64,000 bases of DNA, from assembly GCA_902779875.1 (NCBI GenBank), contig CACZCX010000012.1:62001-126000 (forward strand), written 5' to 3'. Below are positions 50,452 through 59,965 of this stretch, piece by piece. The notes under the pieces are model-generated. The model was not told the origin of the DNA, did not search any database, and saw only the letters and a list, made by a program, of their open reading frames with translations. Made by a program: the position numbers and the translations under genes. This DNA comes from an uncultured Bacteroidales bacterium (GTDB taxonomy: Bacteria; Bacteroidota; Bacteroidia; Bacteroidales; Bacteroidaceae). Within the stretch, counting starts at the first letter, position 1, and every line of letters begins with the position of its first letter.

Positions 50452-51134
50452 AAAAGATAATAATAGCCATGGACGGCCACTCGTCGTGCGGTAAGAGCAC
50501 AATGGCCAAGGCACTTGCCAAGAAGATAGGATACACCTATATAGATACAGGCGCCATGTACCGCGCCGTCACCCTCTACGCCCTGCGCCGCGGTTTCATT
50601 AAGGCCGATGCCATTGACGAGGAGTCGCTCCGCCGTGAGCTCCCGTCGGTGGAGATATCTTTCGGACATGACGCCGAGGGCTGCCAGTACACCATACTCA
50701 ACGGAGAGAACGTGGAGCGTGAGATACGCGGTATGGAGGTATCGGGCAAGGTAAGCCCCATCTCCGCCCTTCCGTTCGTACGCGAGGCCATGACCGCTCA
50801 GCAGAGAGTCATGGGCAGCCGTGGAGCCATCATCATGGACGGCCGCGACATAGGCACGACCGTGTTCCCCAACGCCGAGCTCAAGATATTCGTTACCGCC
50901 AGTGACGAGATTCGCGCCCGCCGTCGTTTTGACGAACTTACGCTCAAAGGCGAGAGTCCCGTATATGAAGAGGTGCTCAAGAACGTCCGCGAGCGTGACT
51001 ACATAGATTCCCACCGTGCCGTCTCCCCCCTGCGTCAGGCCCAGGATGCCGTAGTGCTGGACAACAGCCATATGACATTTGAGGAGCAGGACAAGTGGCT
51101 CATGGACCAGTATCTTAAAGCTGCTGCAGAATGA
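50448..51134 (+). CDS. cmk: cytidylate kinase
   Basis: 228 aa. P-loop [19 protein letters not shown], then [15 protein letters not shown] and [17 protein letters not shown], and [11 protein letters not shown] lid region. It phosphorylates CMP and dCMP with ATP. It overlaps porQ upstream and ispH downstream, each by 4 bases (ATGA), so translation is coupled. Confidence 0.97.
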   Translation: MKKIIIAMDGHSSCGKSTMAKALAKKIGYTYIDTGAMYRAVTLYALRRGFIKADAIDEESLRRELPSVEISFGHDAEGCQYTILNGENVEREIRGMEVSGKVSPISALPFVREAMTAQQRVMGSRGAIIMDGRDIGTTVFPNAELKIFVTASDEIRARRRFDELTLKGESPVYEEVLKNVRERDYIDSHRAVSPLRQAQDAVVLDNSHMTFEEQDKWLMDQYLKAAAE

Positions 51135-51994
51135 AGGTTGAGATTGACAACGACTCAGGATTCTGCTTTGGCGTGCTCTCCGCTATAGGCAAGGCCGAGG
51201 AGGAACTCCGCAAAGGTGACGAGCTCTACTGTCTGGGCGATATAGTCCATAACGGTATAGAGTGCAGCCGCCTTCAGGACCTGGGTCTGAGGACCATCAA
51301 CCACGAACAGTTCAAGACACTTAAAGGAGCCCGTGTACTCTTGAGAGCCCACGGCGAGCCTCCATCCACATATGAGACCGCAAAGAATAACGGCATCACT
51401 CTTATTGACGCCACCTGCCCTGTTGTACTCAAACTCCAGCAGCGCATACACCGTCAGTATCAGGAGCTGGATCCCAAGACCCAGCAGATCGTCATATTCG
51501 GCCAGAAAGGACATGCCGAGGTCCTGGGACTGGTAGGTCAGACCGATGGCAACGCCATCGTGATAGAATCGGCCGATGAGATAGAGCGGATAGATTTCAG
51601 CAAGGATATATTCCTCTACTCACAGACCACCAAATCGGCATCGAGCTACAACCAGCTGATTGACAAGATAGCATCGCTCGTTCCTGATGGGCGTACGTTC
51701 ATTCACAACAACACCGTATGCGGGCAGGTCTCACACCGCCGCGAGAACATACGCGAGTTCGCCAGCCGCCACAGCGTGATACTGTTCGTATCGGGCCGCA
51801 AGAGCTCCAACGGCAAGGTGCTGTTCAACGAATGTCTGAACGTAAACCCCAGGTCTTACCTTATTGAAGGAAAAGAGGATATAGATTTCAGTCAACTTGA
51901 AGGAGCCGTCTCTGTAGGGATCTGCGGCGCAACCTCCACCCCAAAATGGCTCATGGAGGAGTGTCGGGATTACATACAGAACCATTTTAAATAG
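51131..51994 (+). CDS. ispH: 4-hydroxy-3-methylbut-2-enyl diphosphate reductase
   Basis: 287 aa iron-sulfur enzyme of the MEP isoprenoid pathway; it makes IPP and DMAPP, which feed the polyprenyl synthase encoded at 46.6 kb. Three cluster Cys: GFCFGV (about residue 13), IDATCPVV (about 97) and [15 protein letters not shown] (about 263). HGEPPSTYE and the TxHxN region [10 protein letters not shown] are present. Last gene of porQ-cmk-ispH. Confidence 0.97.
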   Translation: MKVEIDNDSGFCFGVLSAIGKAEEELRKGDELYCLGDIVHNGIECSRLQDLGLRTINHEQFKTLKGARVLLRAHGEPPSTYETAKNNGITLIDATCPVVLKLQQRIHRQYQELDPKTQQIVIFGQKGHAEVLGLVGQTDGNAIVIESADEIERIDFSKDIFLYSQTTKSASSYNQLIDKIASLVPDGRTFIHNNTVCGQVSHRRENIREFASRHSVILFVSGRKSSNGKVLFNECLNVNPRSYLIEGKEDIDFSQLEGAVSVGICGATSTPKWLMEECRDYIQNHFK

Positions 51995-52092
51995 CACAGC
52001 CAAATTATCTATATAAGTTAGGAATAGTGATTTTTGATTGTTTGCAAACTTTGTTTGTATCATTATTTATTAACTGTTTAATTAACAAAAAA

Positions 52093-52776
52093 ATGAAGAA
52101 GCTATCATTATTCTTGGCTTTAATGGCAATTGCCGTGCAGGCAAATGCCCAGTTCACAGTATCTCTGTCATTTAATGTAAATGGCAATTCCAATTCTGAG
52201 TCTCAGGACATTCTTGGACAGGATCCCGATTCAAAGTTTTTAAGTTCCTCTTATGTATTGTCTGTTACCCCTTCTGTCAGATACCAGATCTCCGATAAAT
52301 GGGAAACCGGTCTGGAAATAGGAGTGAAAACGACACTCGAAGATTCCAGGAATAATTGGGATTCCCCATTATATGGCTCCAATAGAACAGAGATAACGCC
52401 AACCATATTCGGACGCCGTTCATTCAATCTCACCGATAAGCTCAGTCTGTTCGCGCAATGCAATCTTGGATTCTCTTACCTAAATTATACACAGGAGAAA
52501 GATAAAGATTACAAGCAGTCAAGCATAGGTTTATCTCTCTCTTTATTTCCGGGCTTAGTTTACAAACTGACCGAAAAATTCTATGTCGAAGCCAAATTAC
52601 CATGGCCCAAAATGCAGTTCAGCATCAGAAATGACAAAACTGAAGATGGAAACATCGCTTCTTACGGTGGCAAACGCAGTATAGAAAGAACACAGACAAA
52701 CTTCGCTTTCGCTCCATCCTCAAGCCTTGGCAGTATAATGGACAACACGTCAATAGGTATAAGCTATCATTTCTGA
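52093..52776 (+). CDS. outer-membrane beta-barrel protein, AT-rich
   Basis: 227 aa from the ATG at 52093, where a signal peptide starts (MKKLSLFLALMAIAVQANAQ). Barrel-like strands throughout (VLSVTPSVRYQISDKWETGL, KLSLFAQCNLGFSYLNY), and the end SIGISYHF has a terminal Phe. Codon use is visibly more AT-rich than in neighbours (AAT, AAA, TTA common), so it may have been acquired later. It starts about 100 bases after ispH with its own AT-rich leader and ends in a strong terminator. Confidence 0.72.
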   Translation: MKKLSLFLALMAIAVQANAQFTVSLSFNVNGNSNSESQDILGQDPDSKFLSSSYVLSVTPSVRYQISDKWETGLEIGVKTTLEDSRNNWDSPLYGSNRTEITPTIFGRRSFNLTDKLSLFAQCNLGFSYLNYTQEKDKDYKQSSIGLSLSLFPGLVYKLTEKFYVEAKLPWPKMQFSIRNDKTEDGNIASYGGKRSIERTQTNFAFAPSSSLGSIMDNTSIGISYHF

Positions 52777-52790
52777 ACCTTACATAAACA

Positions 52791-52821
52791 AAAGAAGGCT
52801 GCCCAAAAGACAGCCTTCTTT
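52791..52821. terminator. bidirectional terminator between OMP and DUF349 genes
   Basis: 11-bp arms AAAGAAGGCTG / CAGCCTTCTTT with a 9-base loop, T-rich on both strands. Confidence 0.85.
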
Positions 52822-52838
52822 TCTGTATACGGGGTTTA

Positions 52839-54574
52839 TCACTCCTGAGCGGAATCCATTGAGCGGATCTGGTTGAGCAGCTCGTCAGCCTCAGCCTTGA
52901 GGGTCTCAATCTTAGCCTTGATGGCATCAACGAATCCGTTACCGGCTTTGCTTGAGGCATTCATGAATCCCAGGTTGTTCTCATAGGTCTGGATTTCGGC
53001 CTTCTTCATCTCATACTGACGCATGAGCCTGTCACGGGGAGAGCCGCTGTCACGCTGAACTGCGGAGCGCTGGTTCTGGCGTCCGCGTCCTGTCTTTACA
53101 ACTCCTGCGAACGGCTCTATGGCAGCCTTGAACTGTGCTGCAACCTTATCCTTCATCTTGAACGGTATGAAACCTATGGAGTTCCACTCGTCAACAAGTT
53201 TCTGGATCTCCTGGATGTCGTCATCGGACAGGTTATCCGGATTGTAAGCGGCCAGTTTGGAGAGTATCTCCTTCTTGGCAGCCAGGTTGGTGTTCTCCTC
53301 ATGCTTCTTGGATGAGGTGTTCTTGTCACGCTGCTCGTAGAAGTAGTCACATGCTCCTATAAAGCGTTTCCAGATGGAGTTGGTGTATTTCTTCTGTACG
53401 GGACCGATCTCGCGCCACTGTTTCTGGAGTTCAGCCATCTTCTGGGCGGTCTCTTTCCAATCCGTGCTGTCCTGACGGTCATATCGGACTTAGCCTGTTT
53501 AAAGAACTCACCCTTACGTTTGAAGAACTCATCGCAGGCAGCGCGGAAACGCTCGAATATCTTCTGGTTCTGCTTGGCGGGGGCGAATCCTATGTCCTTC
53601 CACTTTTTCTGCAGCGCCAGGACCTCCTGGGTCTTGTCATTCCAATTCTGGAACGTAGTGAGCTGGTCATACTCTATGGCCTCCAGGAGCTCACATATCA
53701 CGGTCTTCTGGTCAAGGTTCTCTTTCTCCTTCTCCTTGAGCTGCTCAAAATGCTGCTGATGACGTTTGTTGATTACGGTCGATGCAGTCTTGAAACGGTT
53801 CCATATCTCCTCTCTCGACTCTTTCGATACGGGACCTGTCTCGCGGTAATCCTGATGCAGTTTCTGGAGTTTGCGGAAAGCGGCTACGATATCGGCCTCA
53901 TCGGCCAGTTTCTCAGCCTCCTCACAGATGGCAATCTTGGCCTCCATGTTCTTCTTGAAATCATACTCGCGGAACTCGTTGTTCAGTTTCTGTATGTCAT
54001 AGAACTGCTCGGCGTACTGCTGATATGCTTTCCAGAGTTCGTTGGCCTTATCGGCCGGAACCTCCTTTATCTCTTTCCACTCCTGCAGGAGGGACTTGAA
54101 TTCATTATATGAAGCACCCTCGGTATTGGCCTTCTCAATGAGTGCCTTGAAACGGTCCAGCAGTTCGAGTTTCTTCTTGTAGTTCTCTTTCTGGACTATC
54201 TCAAGAGCCTCCTGGGCGGCGGCTTTTTTCTCCTTGATTATGTTCATGAGCTTGCGGAACTGCTCATCGAGCGGGTCTACCTCAGGCTTGAACTCCTCGG
54301 CTGTACCCCCGCCTGCCACGAATGCGGCGATCTGCTCCTCCTGGGCACTCTTTTGCAACTTGTAGAAAATCTGCTTGAGAGCCTCCAGCTCCGGCCTCTT
54401 GGCCAATGTTATGTCACCGACCATCTCTTGAAGCCTGGCTATAACCTCTTCTCTGGTTGTTACGGAAGCGGCAGCCTCTTTCACCACATCCTCAGCGGCC
54501 TCTATAGGGGCTGCATTGGACTGTATCTCCTCAACCGGCTCCAATGAGCTTTCTGTGTTCAATTCTTCAGTCAT
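52839..54574 (-). pseudogene. DUF349 repeat protein, internal out-of-frame deletion
   Basis: The gene starts at the ATG at 54574 (MTEELNTESSLEPVEE). Tandem ~70-residue DUF349 helical repeats with the W..IG..P pattern run in one frame to KGEFFKQAKSDM near 53480. The rest continues in a second frame from STDWKETAQKMAELQKQW to the stop at 52839, with two more repeats. Comparison with the repeat period shows about 20 residues missing at the join (roughly 53475-53492), not a multiple of three bases. The family is conserved in Bacteroidota with unclear function. Real lesion or assembly error. Acidic, highly charged N-terminal ~60 residues. Confidence 0.8.
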
Positions 54575-54664
54575 AATCGCGGACAATTCTTAAGCATTAA
54601 TACCAAAAGATGCAAATAAAAGCAAATCCCTGTAAATAACCTACTCTTTGTGAGGTTTTTTACA

Positions 54665-55699
54665 CTATATGGTCACCTTAAAGCTGTAAACCTTTCCTTT
54701 CTCTATCGTCAGTTTCTCGGTTATCACTTTCCGTTTGACACCAGCCGGGAACGCATCGATACTGACTCTGCTCTCCTGGTCATCGTCATAATAGTTACCT
54801 CCGAACCTGAAAATCAACTCATATCCCTCCTCGAGATCGCCATAGGTCCTGACAGGCACATAGAACGTCATTTTTACCTGATCCTCGTCAATCAGGCTGA
54901 AAGAACTGTTATTACCGCTGTCCAGCAGATAGTAATCCTGTTTACCCAGTTCTATAGGAAACATCTCCCCGGTATAACCCTCGGTATTCACATCTATTCC
55001 GCTCATTTGCACGAACACCACATCCTGGTCATCTTCATCCCATGCATTCGGGTCGCGGGCCGAGATACTGATGGAATTGACTCTGGCCTGATCATATGGA
55101 GAACCGTAAGGTGCTTCATATGGCACATTGACAAGGGTTGCCTCTATACGGAAGACCGATATCTGATGACTGAGTCTGACCGAAGCCAAATCTTTATCCA
55201 GATCCACCTCACCAATCATCACATCCACTGATGACACTTCGCTCAGGTCGTTATCCTTTAAAGGAGAGGCAGGAACGGACAGATTCCTGATGTAAATAGT
55301 CGGGGACCCCACTCTAACTCCGTCAAAAATCGAAACACCTTCATATGTTCCTACACTTGGATAGAGGCAGATAACCTTGTCTCCTTCATTTCCTGTCCAT
55401 GTTCCGGAAAAGACAGCTTTATCGCGGCCTTCTTCGCCATAAGAGTCGAACTCGTCAACAGCCGTTATTCCGCTCCGGTTGAATGAGATTACCGTAATGG
55501 ACTCTTCGCTATCCCATGAAAAGGAGATTCCGCCCTCATCATTGACGCTGCCGGTCATTCTGGTAGATACCGGAGTCACGACCGTTGCATCGATAGTCAT
55601 GAATACACCCTCTGTTCCCTTGCATGTCTCTTTCTCACAACTGCTCAACAACACGGCAGCCAAGGCTGATACCGTGACAGACATTATTATATGTTTCAT
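54665..55699 (-). CDS. fimbrillin-like lipoprotein 3
   Basis: 344 aa. Signal peptide with lipobox LLSSCEKE. The pattern of a polar N-terminus, TRMTGSVNDEGGISFSWDSEE, then KAVFSGTWTGNEGDKVICLYP, followed by LSHQISVFRIEATL and a C-terminal IEKGKVYSFKVTI is that of the fimbrillin/Mfa-like superfamily: two transthyretin-like domains in surface pilus subunits. Last of three such genes. It could be a pilus tip or accessory subunit; which one is not decidable. Confidence 0.75.
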   Translation of the reverse strand: MKHIIMSVTVSALAAVLLSSCEKETCKGTEGVFMTIDATVVTPVSTRMTGSVNDEGGISFSWDSEESITVISFNRSGITAVDEFDSYGEEGRDKAVFSGTWTGNEGDKVICLYPSVGTYEGVSIFDGVRVGSPTIYIRNLSVPASPLKDNDLSEVSSVDVMIGEVDLDKDLASVRLSHQISVFRIEATLVNVPYEAPYGSPYDQARVNSISISARDPNAWDEDDQDVVFVQMSGIDVNTEGYTGEMFPIELGKQDYYLLDSGNNSSFSLIDEDQVKMTFYVPVRTYGDLEEGYELIFRFGGNYYDDDQESRVSIDAFPAGVKRKVITEKLTIEKGKVYSFKVTI

Positions 55700-55714
55700 A
55701 GCGATAGTCTCAAT

Positions 55715-56689
55715 TTAAAAATCCAAGTTCCATCCTTGTCCCATATCGGGTATCTTACCGGAATTGGGATCAACCTGTTTGGGAACGATAAGCTCGGCTT
55801 CACCGCCCTTTATCTCCTGGCCTGAGGTCCAGTCCGCGATGGAAATCGAGTTCATTTCTATTCTCTCCTTACCTATGGTCAGTTCCAAGGTTGTATAACG
55901 GCCTGCGTCAAGGGCAATATCGGCCGGTGACTCATATACGTATTCCTGGCCGTTTATAGTGATGACTACAGACCTGACACCCTCCTGAGGCACCATAAGT
56001 CCGCTGAATCCGGCATCAAATCCGGCGGCGGGAGCGGCAGTCTTGGGCAGGGCTACCGAGAGAGCCGGGCCAGCTGCAGTCACACCTGATGTCAGGAAGT
56101 TGACAGAGGCGCTGTCCTTAGCCGACACGGTAAGGCTCTCAATCTCAGGAACGGTTTTCCACTCACTGCGGAACTTGAGGTTGACGTTCAATTTGGCCAT
56201 TACATGACCGAAGGTCAGGTTCACTGTTCCGTCGGTTGATTTGACTCCGCGCAGGTTTGCGGCGACGAGAAGGTCGCTGGCAGTATAGTCAGACTCATCA
56301 AGTTTATACGGGGCGGCAGTGAGATCGGCCACACTCGCAGGAACCGGGAATACACTTACAAAGTAATGTGAGTCAGTATTGTTATTCCAAAGCATGGGGC
56401 TCTTGGCACTCCATGACGAGCCGTCAAAAGTGTTGATTACACCGTCAACGACCAATTTGGCCGGTACCTCAAGGGCACTGCCGGTCCATCCGTACACGAT
56501 AATACTGTCACCTGCAGTAAAACTGGAGGCATCACCGTTATAGGACACCTTGGTCATCTTGTCGATGGATGCCTGAATGGAAATACTTTCGGCATCGGGC
56601 TCGACAATCTTTACTTTTTCCTTATTGCAGTCTGCAAATACAATAGCCACGACTGTGGCGGCCATTGTCAAGAAGAGTTGTCTTTTCAT
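55715..56689 (-). CDS. fimbrillin-like protein 2
   Basis: 324 aa. Signal region MKRQLFLTMAATVVAIVFADC: a Cys follows the hydrophobic core, but Asp at -1 is unusual for a lipobox. Fimbrillin-like features: SYNGDASSFTAGDSIIVYGW, GSSWSAKSPMLWNNNTDSHY, LTFGHVMAKLNVNLK (end of domain 1) and LDAGRYTTLELTIGKERI near the end. Similar domain order to fimbrillin-like protein 1. It lies 15 bases before gene 3 on the transcript. Confidence 0.78.
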   Translation of the reverse strand: MKRQLFLTMAATVVAIVFADCNKEKVKIVEPDAESISIQASIDKMTKVSYNGDASSFTAGDSIIVYGWTGSALEVPAKLVVDGVINTFDGSSWSAKSPMLWNNNTDSHYFVSVFPVPASVADLTAAPYKLDESDYTASDLLVAANLRGVKSTDGTVNLTFGHVMAKLNVNLKFRSEWKTVPEIESLTVSAKDSASVNFLTSGVTAAGPALSVALPKTAAPAAGFDAGFSGLMVPQEGVRSVVITINGQEYVYESPADIALDAGRYTTLELTIGKERIEMNSISIADWTSGQEIKGGEAELIVPKQVDPNSGKIPDMGQGWNLDF

Positions 56690-56712
56690 ATTTCTAATCG
56701 TTATTTCAATTA

Positions 56713-57609
56713 TTATTCATCGGAACCATCGGTCGGAACGGCGTTGACGTTCAGTACAAGATTGCAGGTCTCACCTGCAGTGAAGGTTATCGCCGAGTTG
56801 TTTTTCCATACGTAATTGCTGCCATCTACGCTGAAAGTAACGGTGAGTTCCTTTTTTGAAAAATATTGGGGCACTATGATTGCCTCATAGACAGCTACTG
56901 CAGTCATGTCATCGTCATCAGCGGGGGTGTAACTGACCTCCATAGGAGTTATATCGGCCTCTGTCCCGTAATAGACGTCCACATAGCCCGTCAGAGGCTG
57001 GAAGCAGAATTCAGAACTGGCTCCAGTGATTGTAAGTCCGGTGACCGGGTTGCCGGTCAGTCCGTAACCGTTCTCATAAAACTCCTCCCCCAAAGACAGT
57101 ATAAGGTTTACTTTGGCGAGTCCATGGCTCAGCGATACAGGAATCTGTCCGTTTGAGGTGTCACCGTATTTTACGTCCGAAGCCTTGAAAACAAGGAGGT
57201 CTGCGCTGTTCAGTCCTGCCTGGGTACTCTGGTCCGAGGGTACGGTCAGGTCAACATCGCCCGCAAACTCTTGCGCAGTGAATTCATGGCCTTTGTAGAA
57301 GGCGGCGCAACAGGTAACCGTAACGGTGTCATTTTTCCACAGGAGCGGTTTTTCGGCACTCCATCCCCCATCGGTCCGGGACAGCTTTTCAAAATAGCTG
57401 TACCTTTCATCGGCGCAAGACACCTGCAGATACAACTCCTGCAAATCAGTGGAGTTCATGCTGGCTCTGGTGACATTTTCAACTGAAGGCAATATAGTCA
57501 TAGGGAGCCCTGAATCACTGGGACTGACAGCAATATCCTCTTTAGCGCACGAACTGAGCATGACAAAAAGAGTCATTGTTGTCACAATAGACAAACTGTA
57601 AGGTCTCAT
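56713..57609 (-). CDS. fimbrillin-like lipoprotein 1
   Basis: 298 aa. Lipobox MLSSCAKED. The features GGWSAEKPLLWKNDTVTVTC, VSLSHGLAKVNLILSLG and ITFTAGETCNLVLNVN match fimbrillin-family proteins and parallel those of gene 2. First of three adjacent genes (gaps 23 and 15 bases). The 36-base gap from mgtE shows no promoter, so the cluster may be read through from mgtE. No FimB-E-type or Mfa anchoring genes are recognised. Confidence 0.78.
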   Translation of the reverse strand: MRPYSLSIVTTMTLFVMLSSCAKEDIAVSPSDSGLPMTILPSVENVTRASMNSTDLQELYLQVSCADERYSYFEKLSRTDGGWSAEKPLLWKNDTVTVTCCAAFYKGHEFTAQEFAGDVDLTVPSDQSTQAGLNSADLLVFKASDVKYGDTSNGQIPVSLSHGLAKVNLILSLGEEFYENGYGLTGNPVTGLTITGASSEFCFQPLTGYVDVYYGTEADITPMEVSYTPADDDDMTAVAVYEAIIVPQYFSKKELTVTFSVDGSNYVWKNNSAITFTAGETCNLVLNVNAVPTDGSDE

Positions 57610-57645
57610 ATTTTAATTGTTATTTATCAGGTTTATGCTCCGCCA

Positions 57646-58989
57646 TCAGATGATGACCGAAATAACTGCCATATAGATTCCCATGCCAAGCAAGTCATTC
57701 GTGATCTGTACGAACGGACCAGTAGCTATAGCAGGGTCGATGTTCACCTTTTCAAACAGCAGCGGCAGCAGGGTTCCCCACAGCGTTCCGATAAGAACCA
57801 GGGCGAACATGCTTAACGGGACGGCGTATGTTACGGGATCGGACCAGCCGAATGCCCATACGTTGTAACCCAGGACAAGCATTGACAGCACAATGGCATT
57901 GAGCAGTGCCACGGCACTCTCCTTGAATACCTGCTTTATGATGTTTGATGTGTTGAGAGAGCCGTTTGCCAGTCCCTGAACCACAAGGGCCGATGACTGG
58001 GTGCCCACGTTACCGCCGGTACCGCCGATAAGGGGGATAAAGAACAGAAGTGAAGTGGCAGCCGCGAATGCGGTCTCAAAATGTTCCAGGATCTTTGAAT
58101 TGAGGATACCTCCCAGGATACCTATAAGCAACCATGGTATACGGGACCACATCTGACGTATCACGCTGTCGGCGGTCTCTACGTCACCGGTAAGACCCGA
58201 TGCCATCTGGTAGTCATGCTCCTGTTGTTCACGCAGCTCATCGATCACGTCATCGACGGTTATCTGACCCTGCAGACGCCCAATGCTGTCCACTACAGGG
58301 ACCGATACCAGGTTATACTTCTCTATCATCTGCACCACGTCATCGATGGGAGTGTCAACCTTGGTGCTCTTTACATCCTCGTCCATCACGTATTTCACTT
58401 TCGATACGGACGGGTTGGTTATCATCTTCTTGAGCGGGAACACGCCCTTGAGCCGGCCGTCATCATCGACCACATAGACGTTATATATGTCATCCAGGTC
58501 CTCGGCCTGCTTGCGCATCTCCTGAAGGCACTCGGGCATGGACATGTTCTCATTCACTACCACCATCTCGGTGCCCATCAGACCACCGGCGGTATCCTCG
58601 TCATATTTCATGAGGTCAACGATATCGCTGGCCTGCTCTATATCACCTATGTGAGCGAGCACCTCCTCCTGCTTGTCCTCGTCCAGGTCCTGAATGATAT
58701 CTACGGCATCATCGGTATCCATGTTGTCGATGAACTTGGCGGCGATAACCTCCGACGGCAGTTCATCAAGCAGGCGTTTACGGTTGTCCTCATCCATCTC
58801 AACCAGCACATCGGCCGCCGTCTCGTTGTCCAGCTGACGATATACCGCACGGGCATCCTCCACGTCAAGGGTATCGCACAGCTCGGCGATATCGGCGGGG
58901 TGCATCTCATCAAGGATGGCCTTGAGCTTGGCGGCATCCTTGCTCTCAATCACTTCAATGATGTTATCCAGAAATTCCTTCTCCTCCAT
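57646..58989 (-). CDS. mgtE: magnesium transporter MgtE
   Basis: 447 aa. N-terminal MgtE_N superhelical domain (HPADIAELCDTLDVEDARAV), tandem CBS domains (about residues 135-255, VVNENMSMPECLQEMRKQAE), a linker helix, then five membrane helices with the pore region IPLIGGTGGNVGTQSSALVVQG. A Mg-gated channel in the inner membrane. It follows rsmA by 68 bases on the same strand. Confidence 0.96.
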   Translation of the reverse strand: MEEKEFLDNIIEVIESKDAAKLKAILDEMHPADIAELCDTLDVEDARAVYRQLDNETAADVLVEMDEDNRKRLLDELPSEVIAAKFIDNMDTDDAVDIIQDLDEDKQEEVLAHIGDIEQASDIVDLMKYDEDTAGGLMGTEMVVVNENMSMPECLQEMRKQAEDLDDIYNVYVVDDDGRLKGVFPLKKMITNPSVSKVKYVMDEDVKSTKVDTPIDDVVQMIEKYNLVSVPVVDSIGRLQGQITVDDVIDELREQQEHDYQMASGLTGDVETADSVIRQMWSRIPWLLIGILGGILNSKILEHFETAFAAATSLLFFIPLIGGTGGNVGTQSSALVVQGLANGSLNTSNIIKQVFKESAVALLNAIVLSMLVLGYNVWAFGWSDPVTYAVPLSMFALVLIGTLWGTLLPLLFEKVNIDPAIATGPFVQITNDLLGMGIYMAVISVII

Positions 58990-59057
58990 AATTCTCTGAA
59001 TATTGTGGCCCTGAAGTTGGGCCGGGTAAACGTTGAGTTCTCTGTTCTCTACAGCAT

Positions 59058-59834
59058 TCAGGCTTTGCCCTCAACCATCAGCGTCAGTTTTATGAAATCT
59101 TCGACTGACAGTTGCTCGGGGCGTTTGTCCAGATAAGGGCAATCCGCCGGTAGAGGGGAATCCTTGTCATAGACCTGTCTGAGAGAGTTGCGCAACATCT
59201 TACGGCGCATTCCGAACGTGGCTTTCACGATCTTGCGGAAAAGCACCTCGTCGCACTCAAGCGAGCGGCGGTTGTTACGGCTGAGCCGTATCACACCGCT
59301 CTTGACCTTTGGAGGCGGGTCAAAAACGTTTTCATTGACGGTAAAAAGATATTCGGTATCATACCAGAGCTGGATGAACACGCTCAGTATGCCGTAGTCC
59401 TTGTTTCCGGGACCGGAGCAGATGCGCTGTGCCACCTCACGCTGCAGCATGCCTGTGCAGCAGGGTATGAGTTCCTTGTATTCCAGCATCCTGAAGAATA
59501 TCTGGCTGGAGATGTTGTAAGGATAGTTTCCGGTCAGGACGAACTCGCGGCCCCCGAACAGCTGGCTGAGGTCAAGCCTTAAGAAGTCACCTTCTATGAC
59601 ATTCAGCGTGGGGTAGTGCTCATGCAGGTATACGACAGACTCGGTGTCTATCTCTATCACCTTGAGCTCACGGTTTTTCTGACTTAGGAATTGTGTAAGG
59701 ACTCCTGTTCCGGGTCCTATCTCAAGAATCGGAAGGTCGGCGCGTACATCAACAGTGCCGGCTATTCTCTGAGCGATATCCATATCCCTCAGGAAGTGTT
59801 GGCCTAAAGCCTTTTTGGGTCTTACTGTCTGCAT
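59058..59834 (-). CDS. rsmA: 16S rRNA dimethyladenosine transferase
   Basis: 258 aa from the ATG at 59834 (MQTVRPKKALGQHFL); the open frame continues 52 codons upstream across the promoter region and is not used. SAM-binding motif I EIGPGTGVLTQFL, motif IV TGNYPYNISSQIFF (NPPY type), and KVKSGVIRLSRN. It dimethylates two adjacent adenosines near the 3' end of 16S rRNA. Divergent from the LPG-type gene; -7 box at 59926 gives a leader of about 88 nt. Confidence 0.97.
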   Translation of the reverse strand: MQTVRPKKALGQHFLRDMDIAQRIAGTVDVRADLPILEIGPGTGVLTQFLSQKNRELKVIEIDTESVVYLHEHYPTLNVIEGDFLRLDLSQLFGGREFVLTGNYPYNISSQIFFRMLEYKELIPCCTGMLQREVAQRICSGPGNKDYGILSVFIQLWYDTEYLFTVNENVFDPPPKVKSGVIRLSRNNRRSLECDEVLFRKIVKATFGMRRKMLRNSLRQVYDKDSPLPADCPYLDKRPEQLSVEDFIKLTLMVEGKA

Positions 59835-59881
59835 CAACGTCGTCCATATAGAATATGTTTGGTTAACAACCCGCGAATTAT

Positions 59882-59889
59882 TATCTTCG
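59882..59889 (+). promoter_or_regulatory. probable -7 box of LPG-synthase-type gene
   Basis: TATCTTCG, one base from TAnnTTTG, 76 bases before the ATG at 59966. The same variant precedes trpS. Confidence 0.35.
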
Positions 59890-59925
59890 CACTGGAATGC
59901 TGACCTCCCGCCGCATTCACGGCTG

Positions 59926-59933
59926 CAAAGGTA
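59926..59933 (-). promoter_or_regulatory. -7 promoter box of rsmA
   Basis: TACCTTTG on the minus strand matches TAnnTTTG. Confidence 0.5.
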
Positions 59934-59965
59934 GGCAAAATCATTTAAAAGGTGAACCCTCAGTA

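Noticed and set aside
52839..54574. Two separate DUF349 genes
   Set aside because: The second half begins in the middle of a repeat without a start region of its own, and the repeat is short by about 20 residues.
58216..59136. 306-codon open frame opposite mgtE
   Set aside because: Antisense to the MgtE_N and CBS coding region; no start context or family.
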